A stretch of DNA of 64,000 nucleotides from Methanosaeta sp. PtaB.Bin018 (GTDB lineage Archaea > Halobacteriota > Methanosarcinia > Methanotrichales > Methanotrichaceae): positions 22,836 through 86,835 of the forward strand of contig MVQH01000086.1 in the NCBI GenBank assembly GCA_002067755.1. Direction: 5' to 3'. Both the position numbers and the translations under genes were made by a program. The notes under the pieces are model-generated. The model was not told the DNA's origin, searched no databases, and worked only from the letters and a program-made list of their open reading frames with translations. The number at the start of each line of letters is the position of its first letter. The stretch's first letter is position 1. Below, piece after piece: positions 34,625 through 42,420 of the stretch.

Positions 34625-35140
34625 ATGAATTTAAAGGACGCCTTGCTGAGCAGAAGATCTGTGCGTAGGTATGAGGCCAGGCCAGTTTTGCGCGAGCAGA
34701 TTTTGGCTTTACTGGAAGCAGCTGAAGCCGCTCCTTCAGCTGGCAACCTTCGCTCCAGAAGGTACGTGATAATAACCAGGCCCGAGATGCGAAAGGTTAT
34801 GGCCATGGCTGCATTTGGCCAGAGCCACGTGCAGAGCGCGCCAGTGCTGGTGGTGGTGTGCGCAGATGTGAAGAGATCAAGTGCTCGTTACGGAGATCGA
34901 GGAAGCCTTTATGCCATACAGGATGCTGATGCTGCAGTGATGTGCCTTCTCCTGGCCGCGCATGACATGGGCCTTGGAGCCTGCTGGAATGGAGCCTTCG
35001 ACGATCAGCTGGTACGCGAGGCGCTTGAGCTTCCGGATGGAATCCTGCCAGTGGCAATAATCTCTCTTGGCTGGCCGTCTGAGTCTCCGGCTGCAGCGCC
35101 TAAGAGGCACGCGGAAGAAATGATCAGATGGATAGAATAA
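34625..35140 (+). CDS. Nitroreductase-family FMN protein
   Basis: 171 residues with the nitroreductase opening 'LKDALLSRRSVRRYEARPV', 'LLEAAEAAPSAGNLRSRRYV' (FMN phosphate contacts), 'AIQDADAAVMCLLLAAHDMG' and 'GACWNGAFDD', ending with 'ILPVAIISLGWPSE'. Short form of the family, homodimeric with one FMN per interface; the reaction in vivo is usually unknown (NAD(P)H-dependent reduction of quinones, nitro compounds or flavins). Its end overlaps the Elp3 start by 13 nt, so they are co-expressed. Confidence 0.9.
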   Translation: MNLKDALLSRRSVRRYEARPVLREQILALLEAAEAAPSAGNLRSRRYVIITRPEMRKVMAMAAFGQSHVQSAPVLVVVCADVKRSSARYGDRGSLYAIQDADAAVMCLLLAAHDMGLGACWNGAFDDQLVREALELPDGILPVAIISLGWPSESPAAAPKRHAEEMIRWIE

Positions 35141-36702
35141 GTCATCGAGGAGCGATCGAACTTGAGCTGAGGCAAATAGTCGATGCCATACTTGTAGGCA
35201 AAGTGGAGACTGAGGCGGAGTTGGAGTCCCACAAGAAGGAAGTCTCTTCTCGTCTGGGTCTTCCTTCTTTGCCGAGCAACGCCGACATCCTTGGCCTCGC
35301 CTCGCCTGAGGAGCGAGGGATGCTCAAGATTCTGGTGCGAAAGCCGACGCGCACGCTCTCAGGGGTTGCGGTCATCGCTGCCATGACCTCGCCCGCTCGC
35401 TGTCCGCACGGCACCTGTGTTCCATGCCCCGGCGGCATCCTTTGCGCTTCAGCACAAAGCTATACAGGTCGGGAGCCCGCAGCGCTCAGGGCTGCGCAGC
35501 ATGGTTTCGACCCTTATCAGCAGGTTTGGGCAAGGCTTGCCCAGTTGGATGAGATAGGCCATCCACTGGACAAAGCCGAGCTGATCATAATGGGTGGGAC
35601 GATCACTTCGCGACCGCTCGGCTACCAGCACTGGTTTGTGAAGCGCTGCCTTCAGGCCATGAACGACTATCCTCATAGCCGAGCTCCAGGGCGGTGCTGG
35701 CAGTCATTTGCAGAGGTGGCCGCGGCCAATGAGGGGGCGAACGTTCGCAACATCGGCACGACCTTCGAGACCAGGCCTGACTGGTGCCGCCCAAAGGAGA
35801 TCGGGATCATGCTTCATCTGGGGGGCACCAAGGTGGAGCTGGGCGTGCAGAGCACGCGAGACGAGATCCTACGAGCCATGAGGCGCGGCCACACCGTGGA
35901 GGACACTGTTCAAGCCAACAAAGCCCTGCGCGATGCAGGCCTCAAGGTTGGATTTCATATGATGCCAGGTCTTCCAGGGTCCACGCCGAAGGCCGACTTA
36001 GAAGTATTCAAGGAGCTCTTTGGAGACAGCCGCTTTCGGCCTGACTATCTCAAGATCTATCCCACTCTCGTGGTAAAGGGAACTGAGCTTTATCGGCTTT
36101 ATCAAAAGGGCGAGTACAGGCCGATGAGCGATGAGGAGGCAGCAATGCTGGTATCTCAGATCAAAGAGATCCTTCCCAGCTATCTGCGATTGCAGCGAGT
36201 GCAGCGAGACATCCCTTCGCAGCTCATCGTTGCTGGCGTGAAGAGATCCAATCTTCGTCAGCTTGCGCTGCAGCGCCTTTTGGAGCGCAAAGGAGAGTGT
36301 GGGTGCATCCGCTGTCGTGAGGTGGGGCTTCGCAGGGTAACTGACATCGATGCAGTCCTGAAACACGTTAAATACGAAGCATGTGGTGGGGAGGAGCACT
36401 TTGTCTCTTTCGAGGGCAAGGACAATTCCCTCGTGGGATTCCTACGATTGCGCCTTGGAGCTGGCTCCAAGGCACGTGTGAGGGAACTGCATGTCTATGG
36501 ACCCCTAGTCCCTATCGGAACCAAAAATGATGGATGGCAGCATCGGGGATATGGTGCGAGGCTTGTTAAGGCCGCCGAGGTTATCTCTCTTGAGAAGGGA
36601 TACAAAAGCCTTGAGATTACGAGCGGCATTGGTGCCAGGGGTTACTATCGGCAGTTGGGGTATGATCTGTCTGGGCCTTACATGGCAAAGATATTGAGAT
36701 GA
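35128..36702 (+). CDS. elp3: Archaeal Elp3: tRNA uridine-34 carboxymethyl-forming acetyltransferase
   Basis: 524 residues combining a radical SAM domain and a GNAT acetyltransferase domain; makes cm5U-type modification at the wobble position of tRNA. The cluster motif is C92-x4-C97-x2-C100 in 'RCPHGTCVPCPGG'; further marks are 'LIIMGGTITSRPLGYQHWFV', 'GTTFETRPDWCRPKEI', 'ELGVQSTRDEILRAMRRGH', 'GFHMMPGLPGSTPKAD' and the zinc-site 'GECGCIRCREVG'. The C-terminal GNAT shows 'GYGARLVKAAEVISLEKGYK' for acetyl-CoA. Normal length. NcsA at 9.3 kb would thiolate the same base. Confidence 0.95.
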   Translation: MDRISHRGAIELELRQIVDAILVGKVETEAELESHKKEVSSRLGLPSLPSNADILGLASPEERGMLKILVRKPTRTLSGVAVIAAMTSPARCPHGTCVPCPGGILCASAQSYTGREPAALRAAQHGFDPYQQVWARLAQLDEIGHPLDKAELIIMGGTITSRPLGYQHWFVKRCLQAMNDYPHSRAPGRCWQSFAEVAAANEGANVRNIGTTFETRPDWCRPKEIGIMLHLGGTKVELGVQSTRDEILRAMRRGHTVEDTVQANKALRDAGLKVGFHMMPGLPGSTPKADLEVFKELFGDSRFRPDYLKIYPTLVVKGTELYRLYQKGEYRPMSDEEAAMLVSQIKEILPSYLRLQRVQRDIPSQLIVAGVKRSNLRQLALQRLLERKGECGCIRCREVGLRRVTDIDAVLKHVKYEACGGEEHFVSFEGKDNSLVGFLRLRLGAGSKARVRELHVYGPLVPIGTKNDGWQHRGYGARLVKAAEVISLEKGYKSLEITSGIGARGYYRQLGYDLSGPYMAKILR

Positions 36703-36784
36703 TATCCATTTCGTCCTCAAGGATGCAGGCACCACAACTGTTAAATATCGCGCGCCAAAGAAGTTTCGCGATCTGAGGAATAAT

Positions 36785-37165
36785 ATGCGTTGGCAAGGAA
36801 AATTCGGAAGGAAGCCTACGGGCGGGAAGTTGATCCCGGCCAGGGGTAAGAGAAAGTACGAGACGGGCAGAGAGCAGAGCGACACTACCATCGCGGCTGT
36901 CAGGACCAAGAAGATCGAAACCTTGGGAGGGAACATCAAGATGCGCATGCTGAGAGGCGATATGGCCACAGTTGCCGATCCCAAGACAGGCAAATCGAAG
37001 ATCGTCAAGATGGAGACGGTAAAGGATAACAAGGCCAATCTGCACTACATGAGGCGAAATATCCTCACAAAGGGTGCAGTCATAAAGACGGAGCTTGGCG
37101 ATGCACGAATAACCAACCGTCCCGGCCAGGACGGCGTCATCAACGCGATCCTGCTGTCCCAGTAA
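36785..37165 (+). CDS. rps8e: 30S ribosomal protein S8e
   Basis: 126 residues, the archaeal length. Typical features are 'MRWQGKFGRKPTGGKLIPAR', 'GKRKYETGRE', 'KTGKSKIVKMETVKDNKANL' and 'YMRRNILTKGAVIKTELGDA'. Structural protein of the small subunit found in archaea and eukaryotes, direct evidence of the domain of life. A TATA-like 'GTTAAATATC' at about 36738-36747 lies roughly 40 bp upstream of the ATG. Confidence 0.97.
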   Translation: MRWQGKFGRKPTGGKLIPARGKRKYETGREQSDTTIAAVRTKKIETLGGNIKMRMLRGDMATVADPKTGKSKIVKMETVKDNKANLHYMRRNILTKGAVIKTELGDARITNRPGQDGVINAILLSQ

Positions 37166-37173
37166 AGCCTTCA

Positions 37174-37380
37174 ATGTTTATCGTTTTTCGATGTAGTTGC
37201 GGCAGGCATCTGTACGCTCCGTCTGACTCCAAGACCAGGACCTGCCCCTGCAAAAAGAGAACAGAGCTTCGCAAGGCGAAGATACTGGCAGTGGCAGAGG
37301 ATGCCAGAACAGCAGGTGAAATCGTCCGTAAGCTTCAACTTGGCGGACATGAGATGACGGGTTTCACCGTTTACGAATGA
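37174..37380 (+). CDS. Small zinc-ribbon protein, DUF1922
   Basis: 68 residues. 'MFIVFRCSCGRHLYAPSDSK' and 'TRTCPCKKRTELRKAKIL' carry four cysteines in two CxC pairs, forming one rubredoxin-like zinc ribbon, followed by a helical tail. The family is known from methanogen structures but has no assigned function. It lies nine bases after rps8e, suggesting a link to translation. Its last 17 bases overlap the convergent thioesterase gene. Confidence 0.88.
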   Translation: MFIVFRCSCGRHLYAPSDSKTRTCPCKKRTELRKAKILAVAEDARTAGEIVRKLQLGGHEMTGFTVYE

Positions 37381-37777
37381 CTGTGAACGACGCTCTGGTC
37401 TGGGATAAAATTGTGCCGCTATCGGACTTTTTCACATAACCCTCTGTGAAGGCGACTGCTCGCCCCTTTTTGATCACGCTGCCATAGGCCGTCACCCTGC
37501 CGCTTCTGACTCCCTGAAGGAATGAAGTGCTCTCCGATATGGTGGCAATGCCTTCGTCCTCCTCGAGGATGGTGTAAAGGGCGAGGGCCATGGCTTCGTC
37601 GCTGAGTGATGTGAAGATGCCACCTTGTAGCCACCCTACGCCGTTGCACATATCGGGGCGCACTTCCATGGAGATCTGCGCCTCTCCATTGCCATAAGCA
37701 TCTATATCAATTGCCATCAAGCGGAAGAAAGGATTTGCCTCCCTTCCCCATCTTCGGATCTCATCAAGGTAACTCAT
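37364..37777 (-). CDS. Hotdog-fold thioesterase (PaaI family)
   Basis: 137 residues, with the PaaI pattern 'NPFFRLMAIDIDAYGNGEAQ', 'MCNGVGWLQGGIFTSLSDEA' (the HGG-like catalytic loop, here LQGG with Asp/Ser after), 'ISESTSFLQGVRSGRVTAYG' and 'GTILSQTRASFTV'. The usual catalytic His of 'HGG' is replaced by Gln, so activity may be altered. Predicted acyl-CoA thioesterase; substrate unknown. Confidence 0.87.
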   Translation of the reverse strand: MSYLDEIRRWGREANPFFRLMAIDIDAYGNGEAQISMEVRPDMCNGVGWLQGGIFTSLSDEAMALALYTILEEDEGIATISESTSFLQGVRSGRVTAYGSVIKKGRAVAFTEGYVKKSDSGTILSQTRASFTVIRKR

Positions 37778-37918
37778 CTACTACTATGGCCCCAACTGAT
37801 TAGAATGAATGCACTCCATGGTATTTATGCACTACTGATAACTTAGTGTGTGGAGACGGGACCTCCGCACCAGTTTACGAGTAAATTAACGAATAGATAC
37901 TTGAGGGCTTCGAAAAAC

Positions 37919-38035
37919 GGTCATGTACTTGGATAACTGAAAATATATCAAGAAATCAGGGTCTTCAGAATGAATTTGTCGAATTCCTTCTCGTTGGCTG
38001 CAAACTACGTTTTTCAGTTAAGCAAGTACGCGACC
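37919..38035. repeat. MITE-like element: 25-bp imperfect terminal inverted repeats
   Basis: Left arm 37919-37943 (GGTC-at-GTACTTG-ga-TAACTGAAAA) and right arm 38011-38035 read as its reverse complement (GGTC-gc-GTACTTG-ct-TAACTGAAAA) match at 21 of 25 positions, enclosing 67 bp of non-coding sequence. Mismatches come as two paired dinucleotides. No obvious target-site duplication is seen. It could be a miniature transposable element or a structured RNA. Confidence 0.55.
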
Positions 38036-38037
38036 TC

Positions 38038-38053
38038 CTCCTCGAATGAGGAG
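38038..38053 (+). terminator. Short hairpin followed by T run
   Basis: CTCCTC-gaat-GAGGAG, then CTTTTAAA. A 6-bp perfect stem with a short T tract immediately to the right of the inverted-repeat element; it may end transcription from that element. Confidence 0.35.
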
Positions 38054-38366
38054 CTTTTAAACACCTTCATCGACCCATTCGAGGTTAGAAAGAAATCTAT
38101 ATTATTTATATGTTATTAACAGAGTCATACCAATAGATGTATAATGAGATGACACCAATGGAACAGGGAGTGTATTTAAATCAAACCTTAACCGATGACC
38201 GATGGAGACGACATCGTATCAACAACCCGAGGCCTCAAGCGCCGTTTCTGTAGCACCAATTCAGCTCTCTCCGAGGCAGGTCCTCTGGACTGGTACACGA
38301 GGTGAGCAAATTAATATAGTTCTTTTACGCTCTCGGCTTAATGATCGAATTTACAGGGTGAGAAGA

Positions 38367-39053
38367 ATGCAACCAAAGCAGTTGATAGCATCTATGGTGC
38401 TTGGGATATGTATTTTTTTAACTGTAATCGCGTCATCCCAACCCGCCCCGGATGGGCAGTATCCTCCTGGTCCTGATTATTTAGGACCAAGCTATCCACC
38501 TGACATGAGCAATACAGGGCCGAACTATCCGGGGCCTCAAAGTGGACCTGGAATGGGCCCCTGGCCAGCGGACAGTGAAGGAGGCCATCCGGCAACAGGT
38601 CCGGATAGCTTGCAACCTCTCTCTGCACCATCGGGCTCCAATACTGAGGCTCTCAGCTATGCTGAGGGGCAGTCATTGAGCCAGCAGGATGTGGCCCTCA
38701 GCGGAGGAATTGGTGGCGGGCTTAGTGGCGGGTCTGGCAGCGGTGATATGGCCTTCTTCATGCAAGTTGCGGGCCTGCAGGTCTGGACAAGATACAACGG
38801 AATATGGACTACGGATCCTGCCGCAGTATTCTTCTGGCGAAGCACAAGCCTGCTCTCCTACAATGACCAGGCTCAGACAGTGTGGTCATGGGAGAGGTAT
38901 CCAAATGGGCAGCAAAACTGGCGAAACCTGGGTTACAGAATGCCCGGGTACTTCCACGGCAGGTTCATAGGGGATGCCCGCGGCTGGCACGAGTTGGCCA
39001 TGTGGGGCAGCAGATCCGGTTGGAGCAATGTTGTCTGGATCTATGTATGGTGA
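38367..39053 (+). CDS. Secreted Pro/Gly/Ser-rich protein with C-terminal Trp-rich domain
   Basis: 228 residues. Signal peptide ('LIASMVLGICIFLTVIASSQ'), a low-complexity linker rich in Pro, Gly and Tyr ('GPDYLGPSYPPDMSNTGPNY'), a Gly/Ser segment ('LSGGIGGGLSGGSGSGD'), then a compact C-terminal domain of about 85 residues with ten Trp ('LQVWTRYNGIWTTDPAAVFF', 'TVWSWERYPNGQQNWRNLGY', 'GWSNVVWIYVW'), probably carbohydrate- or peptide-binding. Family not recognised. Start ATG 38367 follows GGGTGAGAAG. It precedes the MoxR-DUF58 pair by about 165 bp. Confidence 0.7.
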   Translation: MQPKQLIASMVLGICIFLTVIASSQPAPDGQYPPGPDYLGPSYPPDMSNTGPNYPGPQSGPGMGPWPADSEGGHPATGPDSLQPLSAPSGSNTEALSYAEGQSLSQQDVALSGGIGGGLSGGSGSGDMAFFMQVAGLQVWTRYNGIWTTDPAAVFFWRSTSLLSYNDQAQTVWSWERYPNGQQNWRNLGYRMPGYFHGRFIGDARGWHELAMWGSRSGWSNVVWIYVW

Positions 39054-39219
39054 AGATTCAGCAGCTTTTGCAAAAAAATTGGCTCCTTGCCGAACTCGTG
39101 TGGGTGATATCGGGCATAGGTAACCTCTTATGTGCCTTTGGTGCTGGCGCATCATGTCTCACCACCAGAGGCACAGTGCGATTCATATGGCGGGCAGCAC
39201 CGGACAGTAAATCGTTTAA

Positions 39220-40188
39220 ATGGAGATAAAAATGACGGAGGACCTCAAAGCAGTCTACAATTCAGCTCCTGAGATTTTCCAGAAGCTAAAAAGAGAGATC
39301 GATAAAGTCGTAGTTGGCCAGAACGTAGCCATAGAGCAGCTATTGGTCGCCATTCTATCCGGTGGCCATGCCCTCCTGGAGAGCAATCCGGGCCTCGCCA
39401 AAACGCTTCTGGTGAAGACTACGGCATCGTGCATGGGCCTTGGATACAGCAGGATTCAGTGCACGCCCGATCTGATGCCTGCAGACATAACTGGCACAAC
39501 TATCATCGAAGAGGCGGATGGCAGCAAAAGATTCAGGTTCGAGCCAGGTCCTGTATTCTCCAACATCGTCCTGGCCGATGAGATCAACAGAGCCTCTCCA
39601 AAGACACAGAGCGCTCTTCTGGAGGCAATGCAGGAGAAGCAGGTAACCGTCGGAAATAAGACTTATTTTCTGGATAAGCCCTTCTTCATCCTGGCCACAC
39701 AAAATCCAATCGAGATGGAAGGCACATTCCCTCTGCCTGAAGCGCAACTTGACAGATTTTTGCTCAAGATATTCATGGAATATCCCACCCTGGAAGAAGA
39801 ATTAAAGATATTGGACAGATATTCAGGCCGCGAGGAGCCTGTGGTGGAAAAAGTGGTCAGCAAGGAGGAGGTTCTCTCGCTGCAAAAGCTCTGTCGCGAC
39901 ATACCTGTATCGGATGACTTGAAAAAGTCTGCAGTGAATCTCGTGCTGGCCACACGCAAGTGGGAAGGTGTCCAATACGGGGCAAGCCCAAGGGCAACCA
40001 TCGGCCTCATCGTCTCTGCCAAGGCCAGGGCATTTTTGCATGGCAAAAATTATGTATCCAAGGAGGACTTGCATGTCATGGCCTATCCGGTCCTGAGGCA
40101 CAGGCTCATTTTGGGGTTCGAGGCGGAGCGCAAAGGCCTGACGCGAGATCAGGTGATAACCGATCTGCTGAGGAGCCAAAACCTCTGA
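39220..40188 (+). CDS. MoxR-family AAA+ ATPase
   Basis: 322 residues. Walker A is 'ALLESNPGLAKTLLVKT' (the usual EGxPGxAKT with S-N replacing G-x), Walker B 'NIVLADEINRASPKTQSALL', sensor 'FFILATQNPIEMEGTFPLPE' and 'AQLDRFLLKI', with a C-terminal lid containing 'GASPRATIGLIVSAKARAFL'. MoxR ATPases act as chaperones maturing protein complexes, usually with DUF58/vWA partners, exactly the next gene (12 nt away). Confidence 0.93.
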   Translation: MEIKMTEDLKAVYNSAPEIFQKLKREIDKVVVGQNVAIEQLLVAILSGGHALLESNPGLAKTLLVKTTASCMGLGYSRIQCTPDLMPADITGTTIIEEADGSKRFRFEPGPVFSNIVLADEINRASPKTQSALLEAMQEKQVTVGNKTYFLDKPFFILATQNPIEMEGTFPLPEAQLDRFLLKIFMEYPTLEEELKILDRYSGREEPVVEKVVSKEEVLSLQKLCRDIPVSDDLKKSAVNLVLATRKWEGVQYGASPRATIGLIVSAKARAFLHGKNYVSKEDLHVMAYPVLRHRLILGFEAERKGLTRDQVITDLLRSQNL

Positions 40189-40200
40189 TGGATTTTAGTT

Positions 40201-41058
40201 ATGGACACTGAGTTCTTCAAAGAGCTGGAGAGGTTCTCCCTTCTGGTAAAGAAGCGAGTCTCAACGGCTTACAGCGGTGGCAGGAAGTCGCTTCGCTTCG
40301 GCCACGGCATAAGCCCCGTCGGATACAGGGAGTACCGAAGAGGGGATGACTTCAAGCTTGTGGACTGGAAGGTCTACGGGCGAACTGAGAAGCTCTACAT
40401 CAGGGAGCATGAGGAGGAGCGAAGCCTTGTGGTGCATATTCTCCTTGATGGCAGCGGTAGCATGGGCTACGAAGGAAAGTTCACTTATGCATCGCGCCTG
40501 GCAGCTGGATTCGCATATCTCGCAACATTGGAGAACGAGAAGTATGCAATATCGCTTTTCTGCAAGAAGCTTTATCCAGGCGAGCCCAAGCGCGGGCGAA
40601 GGCATCTATTCCAGTCCATCGATTATCTGGACAGAGTGTCACCACATGGCGAAACCAATCTCAAGTCGATCTCAGATCAGTTTGAATCAATGATCACAAC
40701 TACCAGCCTCGTTGTGCTGATATCCGACCTGCTCAGCGAGACCGAGGAGATAGTATCGAGCATCTATCGGCTTTCTCGGCACGACCTGGTTGTGATCTCA
40801 GTCCTGGCGCCGGAGGAAGTAGATCTTCGTTTCGGCGGCGACATGAAGTTCGTAGATCTGGAGACGAAAAAGCCTCTTGTCACACGCATAACCGAAGGAG
40901 AGCGCAAAGAATATCAAAGGAAGCTGCAAGAGCATAATTCCCGCATTGCTGCTACATGCAACCAGGTCGGAGCGGACTTTTTCCGCTTCAGCACCGAGAT
41001 GCCAATCTTCGAGGCATTCTCGGAGATGCTGACACGGGCATTGGTCTGGAAGACATAA
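40201..41058 (+). CDS. DUF58 protein (vWA-like partner of MoxR)
   Basis: 285 residues. DUF58 marks: 'HGISPVGYREYRRGDDFKLV', 'DWKVYGRTEKLYIREHEEER' and, from about residue 80, a von Willebrand A-type metal site 'ILLDGSGSMGYEGKFTYASR' with a DxSxS motif, 'MITTTSLVVLISDLLSETEE' and later 'VISVLAPEEVDL'. No membrane segment, unlike many DUF58 proteins. Forms a pair with the MoxR ATPase. Confidence 0.92.
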   Translation: MDTEFFKELERFSLLVKKRVSTAYSGGRKSLRFGHGISPVGYREYRRGDDFKLVDWKVYGRTEKLYIREHEEERSLVVHILLDGSGSMGYEGKFTYASRLAAGFAYLATLENEKYAISLFCKKLYPGEPKRGRRHLFQSIDYLDRVSPHGETNLKSISDQFESMITTTSLVVLISDLLSETEEIVSSIYRLSRHDLVVISVLAPEEVDLRFGGDMKFVDLETKKPLVTRITEGERKEYQRKLQEHNSRIAATCNQVGADFFRFSTEMPIFEAFSEMLTRALVWKT

Positions 41059-41101
41059 TTAAAGACAGCCCAGAGTGACGAGAGCCATGGAGAGATAGAA
41101 G

Positions 41102-42313
41102 GTGAATGTGAAGCTCGGCTATGGCAAAACATTTCTAGAACTGCAGGCGGCGGACGGCATAGAGGTCGTGCTTCCAAAAGAGCTTCCTGCCGCAGGCCCA
41201 GGAGAGATCGAGAGATCTCTGAATCATCCCATGGGCAAGAGCCTGGGAGAGTTCCAGGGATGCAGGTCAGCCTCAATACTGGTCAGCGACATCACCAGGC
41301 CATCTCCAACTCATCTACTGTTGCCGCCTCTGATCAATGTGCTAAAAGATATAGGCATCTTGGATTTTATGGTAGTCTTTGCCCTGGGAACGCATCGGAG
41401 GATGTCGATTGACGAAGAGAAGTTCCTTTTGAAAAGCAGTATGAGCCTGCCTCATATTCAGCACAATCCCAAGGCCTGCGTTCCCTTGGGCTGCACGAGG
41501 CGAGGAACTCCTGTGGAGATCCTGGATAGCGTGGCCTCCTCGGACCTGATCGTTGCAACTGGCAACATCGAGTATCATTACTATGCAGGCTACAGCGGTG
41601 GCGCAAAAGCTGTCTTGCCAGGCGTAAGCTCAGAGAGATCGGTCATCAAGAATCATGAGCTCATGAGGGACCCTGGAGCCATCACAGGAAGGCTGGACAG
41701 CCCAGTTCGGCAGGATATGGAGGATGCTGCAGAGATTGCAGGCCTTGATTTCATCTTGAATGTGGTCCAGAACAGCAAAGAAGAGATAGTTCAATCCGTG
41801 GCAGGAGACTTTATCCAGGCTCACAGGGCAGGAGCGGCCACGGTTGATGCCATGTATCGCCGGGCCGTAAACCCAGCTGAGATCGTTGTGACGTGTGCTG
41901 GCGGCAGGCCCAAAGACCTTAACCTCTTCCAGGCTCAGAAGGCCCTGGACAATGCCAAACACGCTGTGCTGCCCGGGGGCACCATCATCCTTGTGGCCGA
42001 GTGCTACGAAGGCCTGGGCAACAAGGTCTTCGAGCGCTGGGCCAGGCAGGCGACCTCTGCGCAAGACTGCTGGGAACGCTTCGGAAGGGAGTACGAATTC
42101 GGAGGGCATAAGGCTGCATTCCTGGCCAGGGAGTCTATGAAACATCAACTGATACTGGTCTCGTCTCTGCCTGCAAATGTGGCGAGGATGTGCTTCCTGC
42201 AGCCTGCCAGGACCCTCGCAGAGGCACTTGCCCTGGCGAGGGAGAGGCAGGGGAAGGACGCCCGAATTCTGGTCATGCCCCATGGTAATCTGACCCTAGC
42301 CACTCCAAAATAA
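41102..42313 (+). CDS. larA: LarA-family protein (nickel-pincer lactate racemase homologue)
   Basis: LarA interconverts D- and L-lactate (relatives act on other 2-hydroxy acids) with a nickel-pincer nucleotide bound to a lysine. This 403-residue protein keeps 'SDITRPSP' (62-69), catalytic His98 in 'LGTHRRM', His159 in 'GNIEYHYYAGYSGGAK', Lys169 in 'GGAK' (the covalent cofactor site) and His185 in 'VIKNHELM' (nickel ligand), so it should be active if the cofactor is made. Substrate cannot be told. Starts at GTG 41102. LarE lies at 6.6 kb; larB and larC are not in the window. Confidence 0.87.
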   Translation: MNVKLGYGKTFLELQAADGIEVVLPKELPAAGPGEIERSLNHPMGKSLGEFQGCRSASILVSDITRPSPTHLLLPPLINVLKDIGILDFMVVFALGTHRRMSIDEEKFLLKSSMSLPHIQHNPKACVPLGCTRRGTPVEILDSVASSDLIVATGNIEYHYYAGYSGGAKAVLPGVSSERSVIKNHELMRDPGAITGRLDSPVRQDMEDAAEIAGLDFILNVVQNSKEEIVQSVAGDFIQAHRAGAATVDAMYRRAVNPAEIVVTCAGGRPKDLNLFQAQKALDNAKHAVLPGGTIILVAECYEGLGNKVFERWARQATSAQDCWERFGREYEFGGHKAAFLARESMKHQLILVSSLPANVARMCFLQPARTLAEALALARERQGKDARILVMPHGNLTLATPK

Positions 42314-42317
42314 AGAT

Positions 42318-42347
42318 CACACAATCAAACTACACACAATCAAACTA
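42318..42347. repeat. 15-bp perfect tandem duplication
   Basis: CACACAATCAAACTA is repeated exactly at 42318-42332 and 42333-42347, just after the larA stop. A recent local duplication by slippage is likely; no regulatory role evident. Confidence 0.8.
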
Positions 42348-42354
42348 CAACAGA

Positions 42355-42371
42355 AACATATTTAATATGTT
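42355..42371 (+). promoter_or_regulatory. AT-rich palindrome/TATA region before the pentapeptide gene
   Basis: AACATATTTAATATGTT is a 6-bp-arm palindrome containing a TATA-like TATTTAATA, 50-66 bp before the ATG at 42421. With GGAGGAT near 42410 it forms a plausible promoter plus ribosome-binding site; the palindrome may also bind a dimeric regulator. Confidence 0.4.
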
Positions 42372-42420
42372 CGAGCATAATATCCGTCAAGAGATGTAAA
42401 ATTAAAAATGGAGGATATCA

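Larger units (their letters stand above)
37778..38366. other. Noncoding stretch with inverted-repeat element and hairpin
   Basis: 589 bp without a convincing gene. It holds a 117-bp inverted-repeat element (37919-38035), a terminator-like hairpin (38038-38053), and AT-rich DNA with a TATA-like 'GTATTTAAATC' (about 38171-38181). A frame entering at 38202 continues into the secreted-protein gene, but its extra N-terminal residues look non-coding. Confidence 0.5.

Noticed and set aside
36505..37174. Two minus-strand frames over elp3 and rps8e
   Set aside because: Both overlap well-identified genes on the other strand and span the intergenic promoter.
38202..38366. N-terminal extension of the Pro/Gly-rich protein
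   Set aside because: The true signal peptide begins at 38367 with a ribosome-binding site; the extension has noncoding composition.
41630..42283. 217-codon minus-strand frame
   Set aside because: Antisense shadow of larA, which carries intact active-site residues.
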